From Fusarium oxysporum f. sp. lycopersici 4287 (lineage: Eukaryota; Ascomycota; Sordariomycetes; Hypocreales; Nectriaceae): a DNA stretch of 64,000 bases. Location: contig NC_030989.1 in assembly GCF_000149955.1 (NCBI RefSeq), positions 1,869,839 to 1,933,838 on the forward strand. The letters run 5' to 3'. The notes beneath the pieces are model-generated. The model ran no database searches. It was given only the letters and a program-made list of their open reading frames with translations, and was not told the origin of the DNA. The translations under genes were made by a program, and so were the position numbers. Below, piece by piece: positions 34,465 to 45,681 of this stretch (positions within the stretch are counted from its first letter, which is position 1; every line of letters begins with the position of its first letter).

Positions 34465-35762
34465 CTTACATACAATCCACACACCACACACCTTTCACCT
34501 CACCTCAGTTTCCGATGCTGTACCCGGCAAATCACACCCTCCCTACAGCGCCAACCTACTCTGGTTTAGCCTACATGGTTAGGTAGCTTTCACTCTCTAG
34601 TCCCCTACGTCCCTACAGCCTACTGCCCGGTGGCGGCGGTTTACAGGCACTTACCACCTAAAGTAAAGTACGTACTGGACCTGATACCGGTCCTGCAACT
34701 GCAAGTCTGCAAGCTGCACGCTCAAAGGTAACCTAAAGCTACTAAGCATGAGATAAATATGGAGCACCGAGCAGGTCCCTGTCTTTGTATTCTGCGACCT
34801 ACGGATCAGTGGCGCTTTGCGCAAGGGATTACAGAGGCTCCGCTTCAACCTTCAGTTGACACGACGCATGGCAAGAACGAGGAGGACTCGACAAGCAGGA
34901 GTAATTAGTGCTATGATTTGGCTGTGGGTTGTTTCCTTCAATACACTTTATTCATTCACCATACCATTTTATCCCCTATTATTAGTACAGATATTAGCAA
35001 TAAACATATGGGCGTGCATATCCCATGTCACGTCCGCCTTCATTGACTTTGATATTCCGCCTCTGCTTATCTGGTGCTGGTGAACGCTGATCAGAGAGAG
35101 GGCGGATGAATAAACGTCATGGAATAATTCGGGCTGAGACTTGAACACCATATCTATCAGAAACCACGTTTCAACGAGTCCACTTCAGGCACCATAGCGA
35201 CTCTCAGTGCCATTATTCAGTCTGGCGTATACAATCGCGTAGAAGGCTGTCTACCGTTGAGCGAACAGACAGACGAGCAAAGTCGCGCATGCATCGATAC
35301 TGATGGTGTTCATCTCGGGGGTGCTAGGGTGCCAAGCGAAACGATACCGATTTAAATCCAGCAACGCACGTCCCAGCTCTTCCATTTTGTGTGGCGCATC
35401 TGAAATGCATGCCAAGAGGTTCCAGCGGATACGTACCTCAAACAGACAGTCCTGGGGTGGTGCCCTGTCTCGTCTCTGCCAGGGTGAGGTATGACACTGA
35501 GCTTAGCACTTAACAGCTTAGGGATTGGGATGGAGGTGAGACAACGGCAGAGTGATGGGTTTATAACACAACGAGCATGCTGATCTATGTACGTCTTGAT
35601 GGGGCAAGCATAGCTGCACGAGTAGCCTCTTCCAGCGACCGTAAGAAGTTTCGGGATGTTTGTAGCCATCTGGCTGCGGTAGCCTGGACAATGGGTCATT
35701 CGTCTGGCCAAAACGAGAGCCCAAAACACTCAATGGCCACAGCCGATGAGCGACGGGTAACA

Positions 35763-35785
35763 GATACATGATATCATCATGTATC
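35763..35785. repeat. Perfect inverted repeat (10-bp arms, 3-nt loop)
   Basis: GATACATGAT is followed three bases later by its reverse complement ATCATGTATC. It could form a hairpin or be bound as a dyad; no gene context explains it. Confidence 0.75.
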
Positions 35786-36381
35786 AGACATAGATTGGCG
35801 AGAACCATGGTCAGAAAATAACGAGGACGAGCAAGCAAACAAATCGTGCAACGACGACACAATCCCCGTTGGAGAGGCGATGATGTAGCCGTGGTGGATG
35901 ATAGGGGAGGCTGGATAATAATTGTGGTCCATCAGATCGAGGCGGTGGTGGCTTTGCGGAAGAAGTAGAACAGAAAATGGAATATTAGTTATCGCATGGA
36001 ATGGAATGGCCAATCTTTTCACCGCTTGCCGGACTCGCCGCTAAACTGTTCCGGAAGTCTCCCACGTGTTTCGGAGCCATCTTTCTCGTAAGCAAGTCGT
36101 GCGCCGTTTCGGAACATGACATCTTGTTTTGGTTTGGGAAGGGGAGATGGACCAGGGAAACAACTTAACGAGCGAGCGGGAGGAAAAAGGGGTTTCCCGG
36201 GCCCAAACCAAAGGTACATGTTAGCGCATTAGGCCCTGTCATCCTGGCCTGGTGGAAGTTTGACAATACCTTAGCCACCAAAGTGCTGTATGAGCTTGCT
36301 GATATTTATTAACAACATATCTAATAATGATCTTTTCCTCAATGCTATCTGTCGTGCGAATGGAATAGTTATGCATTCAGA

Positions 36382-36413
36382 TTTTTTTTTTAAAAAAAAA
36401 AAAAAAAAAAAAA
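36382..36413. repeat. Homopolymer T10 followed by A22
   Basis: A run of ten T joins a run of twenty-two A, followed by a further A/G-rich stretch to about 36445. The junction is partly self-complementary. Such tracts exclude nucleosomes in fungi and are error-prone in assembly. Confidence 0.85.
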
Positions 36414-37038
36414 TTATAAAAGAAAAAAAGAAGAAAAAAAGAGGAGGGAAAGCCGCTGGTGTAAATGTTTTCATACCATTATATCCACGGCCTAAAGCAA
36501 TTAAGCTGTCACTACCAAATGTGGCATAAAAAGTCTCCCAACCCGATGCACCATGACAGCGAAAAACAATATGATTCGTGGTTCAGCTGGCGGAGCCTAC
36601 GAGGCTCAGAGAACTCATCATCACCATGGTATGCCCTTGGGCCAAAGAAGCAAGAAGAGATGGCTAATGCTGTTCATACATAATAATTTCAGCCGTGCAC
36701 ACAGGGCAGACGTTGCTAAAAAGGGAGCACCATGGTTTTGGTCCTCTTCTGCTTTGTGCTTGGGCCAAGGTCTGTTGTCTGACTAGCCCCAAAGCAAGAG
36801 ACGACAGGAGAGCTGGAAGCCATCGGTAGAGTCATTCCTTCTCCGCTGAATGGATCGATGCCGTTGGTTGGATTACATAGGTGAGGTGATGCCATCCATT
36901 GCTGGGGAGGGGGCGGCAACGCGCTTGTTGGCGGTCTGGGGATGCACCCAAAGAAACCTCAGGGCAAAAATCACAGATAAAGTTAGATAGCGATGAATGG
37001 CTGGTTAGGGTTTGGTCGAGAGGGGAAACGGTCGTTTC

Positions 37039-37064
37039 TTTTTTTTTTTTTTTTTTTTTTTTTT
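37039..37064. repeat. Homopolymer T26
   Basis: Twenty-six T in a row on the plus strand. It may be a nucleosome-free tract; its exact length is likely variable. Confidence 0.85.
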
Positions 37065-40000
37065 ACAATAACCTCGCGTTGAGAATACTATCTTTTTTTC
37101 TCCATCTCGTATAGCCGTCATCCAGGGGAAAACAATAGCAACAAGGAACAAGGGGTGTCATACAGTATCGTCGAGTCACATTTTGTATGGACGGATCAAT
37201 GAATGCCACTGGCGGGTACCCGAGCAGGCGAGAGACAAAAGGTGAGGCTCGTTAATGAAAAAGGACGGGCCACGGGATGGGATGGCCATGGGTATCCGCG
37301 GTAGCAATTGAGTGATGGGAGGACTCGCTTCCTTTGGAGCCAGGTCCAGGAAGGACACCAGGGCTCGTTTAAGCTGGGGCTGTCTGGGCGTGACGATGCA
37401 GATGGGGACGGGAGATGACAAGAAAAGGTGGGACAAGGGGTGAAGGGCAGCTCCGGGGGAAGAGGAGGGGGCGTGTGAATTAGTCATGGGCGTGAAGCTT
37501 GGTCTGGGCGTTGACTCTGGGATCAACCGGCGGCCGGGGCTTAGGGAATGGAGACATGGAGCTGTGGAGTGGAGAAAATGGGACAGATGGATGATGATAG
37601 TGGGCTTGCAGTTTTTTTTCCCTGGCGGTACCTTATTAGATAAGGTGGTTTAAGTAAGGAAGTACGTACTTTTTGACACAGATCAAAAGTGGAGGTGATT
37701 ATGCACTACAGGTTGAGTGCTGGTGGGAGCTTACTAGAGCTTCAGTGGTATAATTAGAGACATCTCCGGCCATTCATGAAAAAGAGACCTTGGCAGGATC
37801 TTGAAAATGTTAATACTGGCACATGTCGTGTTGGCCATGAGCATTCAGAACACTTCTCTTGTGTCTATACTACCAGGTAACCTAACCTGAACCTTGAACC
37901 ATTGAGGAATATCGCCTGGCTGGTCCATGGTTTTGTCAGAATACCGACACAACTCAGTTTCAAGTTTGGTACTTTTCGCTGCCTGAGAGTTGTCTGAGTC
38001 TTATACTTAGCCTGGTGGCATCTGTTTAAGCCAACAATGTGAGTATTGCTATCACTTGGTTGGGAGCATTCTCCAGAAATTTACTCACCACATCCTGCAT
38101 CCAAGCCTCAGAGGCATGTCAGTTTAAGTACCCATGTGACCCACGTTTATCACCGTCAGCTCCTTGGTGTCATATATGCCATTGAGCACAAAGTGTGTAT
38201 GCAACCTAGGACACGCAAATGCGGTGCGACCACAAATCGATTGCATCCACATACCACCTACAGTACCCCAAATAAATAAAAAATAAAAAGAAGAAGAAGA
38301 AGAAAAAGCTACATCGTCGCCAGAAACGACTTACAGGCAATGCTACATCGCGCGAGGTACACACATATCGTGCTGGGAGGCTACCTTACGTTGTACAACA
38401 CCAAATGTGTCCCAGTCTCAGCGCAAGATTTGGTCTTATTTATTTCAAGAACAGGTTGCCTAAAAATTCAAGGTTAATCACTTGTACTTGCATAGAAAGG
38501 CATGAAAGCGAAGAAGTCATATTACACGGATGGATAACATACCATCGTCATATGAAGAGAATTGGACCTCGACGAGAATGAGATCACACAACATCGCAGC
38601 AATACTAGTCTCCAAACAAGGCTACATGTAGCCTCAATCACGCACCAGCCAGCTTCCGCTGCCGTTCTCGGAACGTTGCACCGTGACACTTAAGGTGCAC
38701 AACAGAACAGCCAAGCGCTTTTCATCGTGATCTGATTCAGCATTGGCAATATGTGTGATCTGCAATGATTCTAGCCCTCAGCCCCCCCCGAGCAGGCCTG
38801 ATAGCTTATAGAGGAGGATGGCTCAATTTACCAGGCCCCTACGCAGAGTTAGGCCAGACTGACACTGTAAAACACTCATGCCTGTGCCGGACGCACAACA
38901 CCCACTCTACAGCGCCCATGTATGCGAACTTGCTTTTTCGTCGCTCTGTTGTCTGTTGTGAAGATCCGCTATCTCAGCAATCTTATTCGTTGATAATGCG
39001 ACCAGGAGGGCAAGCCGCTACTACTCTGGCTTGCTCACTCGCGGCAGAGTTTAATTTCATGGCTCTCGCTTCGTTTTGTATTGAGGCATGAGGCTGATGC
39101 TCTGCTTTGTTCTCAATTGGTTTCAAAAATCCATCATCTCTGAACGGTGACAAGTCGCACCGGGCCGAGCCTCCGTAGGTGATCCGACAGCCGGGAATAG
39201 GTATTCGGCAGGAAATAAACCTCGCGGTCCGGCAGCTGACAAGATGGAAAGTACCTTATCTAGGACAGGCACGTATTTTCTCAATAGCAATCTATGGGTT
39301 TATGGAATACTAGCTCGAAATCCCACATTGATGGCATCTCTTGACATTCGATCTGAATGGCATTGTCTCGACTGCAAGAACTATCTGGTTGAAAGGAGGG
39401 ATGGAGATCTGTCAATCTGGTCACGACCTAACGTTTCCAGTTCCATTGGATAGCAGAACCAGTACGTACACCTACGTAGGTGCTGGGACTGCCTGGGCCT
39501 AGACCCTGCAGGACATGGATGGGCGTATTTTAGAGGACAAGAGACCATTCATCATTTCACCCAGGATCTGCCTAAAATCTCTCCACCTACAGATCGCGCC
39601 AGCTTTTCTTGGACTGCAGCCCTCTCTGCCTTTCTACCCCTGGCTAGAGTCCCAGCCTCTTCTTTTCCTCCATCGGGCTATGTTTCAAAGGAGCTCAACT
39701 CGCTAATTGGCGTCAAGATCAGTCGCGATATACATTACTACGGTGCTTTAAAGAGTTTTGAAGTCTCTAACCGAGTACACAGTCTTTTTTCGATCCTAGT
39801 TTCAACCTACTTTTCAACCGGCTTTTCAAGGAGGTTTACAAACACACACTAGACAATTTCTCCCAACTACCGGCCCACTATGGGGTCCATCGGCAACGAC
39901 AGCTCATGTCTATTAGCGCGAACGTCAGGGAGCACTTAATCTCTCTTCAATCCCTGAACGAAAGGGTCTGCATACAGAGTCATGTGACTTGGAACGTGAT

Positions 40001-41209
40001 GAGCTCTGAATAGTTCATTCAATAGTTCCTCTGGACCGATTCAAACACCTCACCAGGTAGAATTGACGCACATTGCATATTCGTTGCTCCTTTAGCTAGT
40101 CGAATAATAATGAGGCTAAGAAACTGATATGACACTCAGCACAAGGACACCACTTCCTTAGTCATACCAAGTCTAGTTCTTCTAGAATGATATTTGATAA
40201 GGTTTCACTCTTAGCGCATCCAAACCGCTGCTAAGTGTCCGCTTGAGACAGTCCCTGAAGCTCATAACCCTTATTCACATCCTCGTCCTATCCAAGACTA
40301 GCAGGGTCTCATTTCTCGACTGCTGTGATATCAAATGTCAGTCACATTCCGACAATGAATACTAAGTGCAACACAGAATCACACGCCACAATGAATTGTT
40401 ACCTGTCCCTCGAGTCAAGAATGGCTGGCTCCAGCAGCCACAAACAGAAGCAAAACTCCCTTGCCTCGCTACGTAGCGCATACACCAGCACCTGCTGAGG
40501 AGCGCATACCGTCTGCTTGTCTCACCTGCAGCGAAAATCGCCTAGTCACAGTGATGCGATGTTGACTTGGTGTAATGATTCACAGTTGTGGAACAAACAG
40601 TTGCGATTTTCTGAGACTGGAGGGAGGGACAGGCGCAGTGAAACATGGCCGTCAACCCGTATATGGGCTGAGACTGGTATTTGGTCTGATTGTGAGTTTC
40701 TCCTCATCTTATACGGTAGAGTCCAGTCCTCGAAAGTCTGGCATTCCTTCGGGATTGGATTTTGTGCGTAATCGGATTACTTATCTTATGTTGCCTTTCC
40801 TGACCGGTCTCTACGAAGTTCCAGAAGCAATGTTAACCTAGGGGCATCGTGGTCTTATCATAAGTGTTGAAAAGCTGGAGGCTTTGAGCTTCCCGTGGCT
40901 GCTCCGAAGCCTCTACTAATACCTGTTGCACGTGCACCGCATGTCAGAGCTTTTCATGGAACTCACCCCTAAGTCTAAAGTGCCAAGAAGTTTACCAGCA
41001 AGTATATGCTCAGTAGAGCCATTAGCAAACAGATGATACCTTACCCTTCGCGATCAGTCCTCAATGTTCTACGGACGATGAACTCTCGAACTGGACATCA
41101 GGGGCAGCGTGAAGAGTTGCTTTGAGTTCAATCGTCCCCCAACTGCCTTTTTTGAACGCAGTAGCTGATCTCATCCTGTAAGGAGATCCTTGCCGTCAGC
41201 CTTATACGA

Positions 41210-41438
41210 GGCCATTGAGCTTTTTAACTCTTCTACAAAGGCTTAAACAGTAAGACCCCTATAGCAGGCCATTATTACAGAAGTTAAAATTATATAAGGT
41301 TCATCTGCCTCAATGGCATATAATATTTATTATAAGATTAATTTTTTTCTTAAGTTATATTGACCTTATATTATATAAGATAGTATAATTACTTATTTAG
41401 AAAAAAAAAATCTTGAATATTAAAATAGTAAAGGTTCC
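41210..41438. repeat. AT-rich, CpG-free patch next to tRNA-Met (RIP-like relic)
   Basis: About 230 bp contain no CpG and are rich in TpA (for example ATAATATTTATTATAAG and TTATATTATATAAG), unlike the flanking DNA. This is the footprint left by repeat-induced point mutation on transposon copies in Fusarium-like fungi. No element ends or ORF remain, so this is an inference. Confidence 0.4.
41401..41425 (-). terminator. Pol III terminator region of tRNA-Met
   Basis: On the minus strand, downstream of the tRNA 3' end at 41439, a TTTT occurs at 41425-41422 and a run of ten T at 41410-41401. Either can terminate RNA polymerase III. Confidence 0.6.
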
Positions 41439-41548
41439 TGTCGGTGGAGAGGCTCGAACTCTCGACCTTTGGATAACTCTGACTTCTCGTCAGATCAATC
41501 TGATTTCAGATATGAGACCAACGCTCTAACCAACTGAGCCACACCGAC
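41439..41548 (-). tRNA. tRNA-Met(CAU), elongator type, with a 36-nt intron
   Basis: Read on the minus strand, the acceptor arms GTCGGTG and CACCGAC pair perfectly, and A is the discriminator base. The D arm is GCTC-AGTTGGTTA-GAGC and the T arm GAGAG-TTCGAGC-CTCTC. The anticodon loop is CTCATAA with anticodon CAT at 41514-41512. An intron at 41510-41475 interrupts one base 3' of the anticodon, the canonical nuclear tRNA intron position. Removal leaves 74 nt. The A box (TGGCTCAGTTGG) and B box (GTTCGAGCC) match consensus. The loop and variable region resemble elongator rather than initiator tRNA-Met. Confidence 0.95.
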
Positions 41549-42615
41549 CGTTTTTGACGCTTCAAGTCGGTGAAAATGAAATACAATACGCTCGTGACAT
41601 GCGGAGAAAGGTCAACAACCTTCAATAATGGACAGATGCCTATTGAAAACCGGTAGATCTCATAACTCTGTTGCCATTGACTCTTCGATGTACCTCTAAA
41701 CGCTGGGTGCGCGCTGTGTTGATTCGGAGAAACGTGATCGGATTCTACGGGAGGTCACGCCGTGAGAATCATCACAACATCGGGAGAATTCGTGAAGTCA
41801 AATACGGAGTTTTGTCGTATTTCGGTGTTTAACATGGCCTCGGTGTTGAAAGGGAAGATGGTTGGATATTCAATTGACTGATGCTGGAGGTGGTTCGGGT
41901 TGTACCAAGAACGACAATGCATGATGGGTAAGTGTTGAGTCAATGGGCCACCGACCTACATGCACTCACCACCGTCATTCAATGTACCATGACAGTCAAC
42001 TTCTTTGATTCCACACTATACACATGCCACTAGGTCAAACAGAAACTTAAGCAGCCTAGCATAATACATCTGAGATCCAATTCATACTGCGTAAACATAA
42101 AAGAATCATGAGTAGGAAAAACAAAGAGGCAAAAAAGGAACATATTCCATATCTTCCATGAGTCGATCTTCAGGGTAACCAGCCCAGCAGGGCCGATGGC
42201 ATTGTATGACATGGGCTACTGGGATTAACTTTTGAGCTGGACCCCAGCAGCCAGTGGCTAATGACCCCGCACCTCCAAAAACCACGCCTAATTGACCCCG
42301 CCAACTCAGTGCTCATCCTCCTGTATCGCTTCTGAGGCTCACGCTCGGCACAGTTGAGCTTTTTTTGCCGCATGCGCTAACCTGTCCCTAGCTCACCACT
42401 TGTACTGTGGTGGCCGTCTTCGGAACCCGTAGGCCAAAAAACAAAACGGAAAATTTTCTTTGGACGAGAGGGACCTCTCTGGAGAGCTACTTCTACCTGG
42501 ATCCTCCCACATGTTTTAACTCTCTTCCCTTCCTCCTCCTTCACTCACTCAATCATAAATCTTTAGAGAGACATCACACCTGTTTCTTTTCCCACACTCA
42601 CCGATAACATTAACA
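41549..42615. other. Intergenic region, promoter side of SHMT
   Basis: About 1.1 kb between the tRNA and the SHMT start. The last 130 bases are pyrimidine-rich and probably form the core promoter and leader. No other gene is supported. Confidence 0.65.
42500..42545 (+). promoter_or_regulatory. Pyrimidine-rich core promoter tract of SHMT
   Basis: The run from GGATCCTCCCAC through CTTCCCTTCCTCCTCCTTCA is nearly all C and T on the coding strand and lies about 70-115 bp before the start codon. Such CT tracts are common just upstream of the transcription start in highly expressed genes of filamentous fungi. Confidence 0.5.
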
Positions 42616-44271
42616 ATGTCTCCCACAAACGCCGAGTATGCGCTCTCTGAGTCGCACAAGGAGGTGAGCTTCCCCCCCCGCCATTGCCCCTCGTTCCATT
42701 GTTGAGGGTATACAAGATCGATTGACTCACACTCCTCTAGATGCTTGAGAAGTCTCTCCTCGACTCCGACCCTGAGGTCGCCTCCATCATGGTATGTCCT
42801 ACTCAATTGAGTGTCTTGGTCATTTCCAGTCGACAATGACTTACGCCCGCTGCAGAAGGATGAGATTAAGCGTCAGCGCGAGTCCATTATCCTCATCGCC
42901 TCCGAGAACATCACCTCCCGCGCTGTCTTCGATGCCCTTGGTTCCCCCATGTCCAACAAGTACTCTGAGGGTTACCCCGGTGCTCGTTACTATGGTGGCA
43001 ACCAGCACATCGACCAGATCGAGCGTCTCTGCCAGCAGCGTGCTCTTGAGGCTTTCCACCTCGACTCCGAGAAGTGGGGTGTCAACGTCCAGTGCCTTTC
43101 TGGATCCCCTGCCAACCTCCAGGTCTACCAGGCTATCATGCCTGTCCACGGCCGTCTCATGGGTCTCGACCTTCCCCATGGTGGCCATCTGAGCCACGGT
43201 TACCAGACCCCCCAGAAGAAGTGAGTTTGCCAACAGATCAGTCCTGGCACGCCTGTGGCAATATGCTAATCATACGAAAGGATCTCTGCTATCTCTACTT
43301 ACTTTGAGACCATGCCTTACCGTGTCGACCTCGACACCGGCATCATTGACTATGATACACTCCAGAAGAACGCCATTCTCTTCCGCCCTAAGGTCCTTGT
43401 TGCTGGTACCTCTGCTTACTGCCGTCTCATTGACTACGAGCGCATGCGCAAGATCGCCGACTCCGTCGGTGCCTACCTTGTTGTCGATATGGCTCACATC
43501 TCCGGTCTCATTGCTGCCGAGGTCATCCCCACTCCCTTCAAGTACGCCGACATTGTTACAACCACCACCCACAAGTCTCTCCGTGGTCCCCGTGGTGCCA
43601 TGATCTTCTTCCGCAAGGGTGTCCGCTCCGTCGATGCCAAGACCGGCAAGGAGACCCTCTACGACCTCGAGAACCCCATCAACTTCTCCGTCTTCCCCGG
43701 CCACCAGGGTGGTCCTCATAACCACACCATCACTGCTCTGGCTGTTGCCCTGAAGCAGGCTGCCAGCCCCGACTTCAAGGCCTACCAGGAGAAGGTTGTT
43801 TCCAACGCCAAGACCCTGGAGAACACTTTCAAGGCTCTCGGCCACAAGCTCGTGTCTGACGGCACTGACAGCCACATGGTCCTCGTCGACCTTCGCCAGC
43901 ACAGCCTGGACGGTGCCCGTGTTGAGGCCGTCCTTGAGCAAATCAACATTGCTTGCAACAAGAACTCCATCCCCGGTGACAAGTCTGCTCTCACCCCTTG
44001 CGGTATCCGTATTGGTACCCCCGCCATGACTTCTCGTGGTTTCGGAGAGAAGGAGTTCGAGCGTGTCGGCAAGTACATCGATGAGGCCATCAAGATCTGT
44101 AAGGAGGAGCAGGCTGCCCTCCCCAAGGAGGCCAACAAGCTCAAGGACTTCAAGGCTCGCGTCGCCAGCGGCGAGGTCCAGAAGATTAACGACCTCAAGA
44201 AGGAGATTGCCTCTTGGTGCAACGACTTCCCTCTTCCCGTTGAGGGCTGGCGTCTGGATGCCGGCATCTAA
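42616..44271 (+). CDS. Serine hydroxymethyltransferase, cytosolic
   Basis: This PLP enzyme interconverts serine and glycine and charges tetrahydrofolate with one-carbon units for purine, thymidylate and methionine synthesis. Exons 42616-42663, 42741-42791, 42856-43220 and 43281-44271 give 484 aa. Landmarks are [40 protein letters not shown], the substrate-site [22 protein letters not shown] and the Schiff-base motif [13 protein letters not shown] with Lys at about residue 253. The N-terminus ([16 protein letters not shown]) lacks a presequence, so the cytosolic form is favoured (yeast Shm2 type). Codon use is strongly C-ending, as in the RPL3 gene, implying high expression. Intron 1 contains a TGACTCA. 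Confidence 0.97.
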
Positions 44272-45681
44272 GATGCAGTAGACATGATTGCTCCTCCAAA
44301 GGTCATCCATCCCTCAACATGATGTGATGCCTTTATTCTCCAACACGCATTTAACATGGATGAGGCAAATGGCGAAACGTTCAACAAGCATGCATTTCAT
44401 CACGGCGCAGATACCTAGTTTGTTTTTTTTTGGTCAGGGCTTTTTTTCAGGTCGGGATATATAAGCATCCTTCAACACAAGATGGAATCGCTGGAAAAAA
44501 GGTAGTGGGAGTTGGGTTATGTTTATGATATCTGAGATGGTTATTTCCTCTCTCTAGCTGTTTTGTCATTCTACCCACTGGGTTGGAATCAAGACCAGTT
44601 GGAAATGCACTCCACAATGAGTAGCATACAGCTAAATAAATTCAATGGCTGAAGCAAAGGACCCCTCGCCTTCTCTGGTTTGTGAAAGTATTCCGACTTG
44701 AGAACAGTACAAGTTTCGAATTGGGACCTCAGGCTTGACGCCCTTAGGTCGCCGTTAACAAAACCAGTAACTTCATACGTAAGCGGTGAGATATGGGCTA
44801 GCAAGGTAACAGCACCTTGAGGTCTTTGAAGATTCCGGACCAAGAGAAAGGTCAGAGGCTCATCATCCATTTCTACATATTGCAACTGCTGACACATCAC
44901 TTGTTTGGTCAACATCACAACATTGGGAGCTTGCCTTCATGTTCAATCATCACTTATTCCTTTATTTGTTGCTTCTCAACCACATATCCCATTCGGTCCT
45001 GGATCCAAGACTTTCCATCTCATGAAATGACTGCTTAACCTTTTCGCCACCAGTCCATCCATCCAGGTTCCTTCTAAGAAAGAGAAAAACTACAACGAGG
45101 TCTGTATATGATGAACGCAACATCCTGCCATGCACCGCGACGTACTTGTGCCCATCCTCATTAATCCATTGGGTGTTGACCTTTCCATACGCCGACTAGC
45201 CATCAAGAGTCAAACCACCCACATAATGCCTGCTTTTGGTTGTCCGAAGGAAATCACGACGGGAAAGGCACTCGCGCAACACACCATGTACGAGTGGTGT
45301 AGTTAGGTAAAATGGCCTTTCGTCTTCTCATGTATCGAATAAGTAAGTGCTGTGCCGACCCCAGAGCTCCGAACAGAAACGACCAGTAAAGAGACAGAAA
45401 CGCCTTGGATGGATGATTTATTGAGTGCTTGCTCATATGCAAGATAAAAAAATAACGACAAAACCAAAGACCAGCTTCAAAAGCCCATAAAATGTCTGCC
45501 GGGGTATGTAAAAGGACGTCAATACCGAATGTATGAAAAGTAGTACATGATTTATATGAAAAGTAAGTTGTAAGGCACTGGCACAATAGAGTGTATGTTG
45601 GCGAGAGCGGGCATGGTATGGTGTCTATAGTGGACACCAAACTCTCGAATAGTTTATAGTTGCCTGAGGCTTTGCACGCCA
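44272..45681. other. Convergent 3' intergenic region between SHMT and Spt7
   Basis: 1.4 kb between the ends of SHMT (+) and Spt7 (-). It should contain both 3' UTRs. A frame of 142 codons (45254-45682 minus) has no recognisable content. No RNA gene is supported. Confidence 0.65.

Larger units (their letters stand above)
33843..41438. other. 7.6-kb interval upstream of Cyc8 with no supported protein gene
   Basis: No frame here exceeds about 125 codons or shows domain-like content. Contents seen: (TTAGG)3-4 at 34446-34464; a hairpin at 35763-35785; a T10-A22 tract at 36382-36413; a T26 tract at 37039-37064; an AGA-rich tract at 38290-38307; a CACCTACGTAGGTG palindrome at 39469-39482; and an AT-rich CpG-free patch at 41210-41438 next to the tRNA. 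The first kilobase presumably contains the Cyc8 promoter. Length and lack of genes suggest a regulatory or non-coding transcript function, but nothing here proves it. Confidence 0.55.

Noticed and set aside
36290..36529. Poly-Lys frame across the A-tract
   Set aside because: A translation of a homopolymer, not a gene.
43270..44310. 346-codon antisense frame over SHMT
   Set aside because: An artefact of the strongly biased C-ending codons of SHMT, which leave few stops on the opposite strand.
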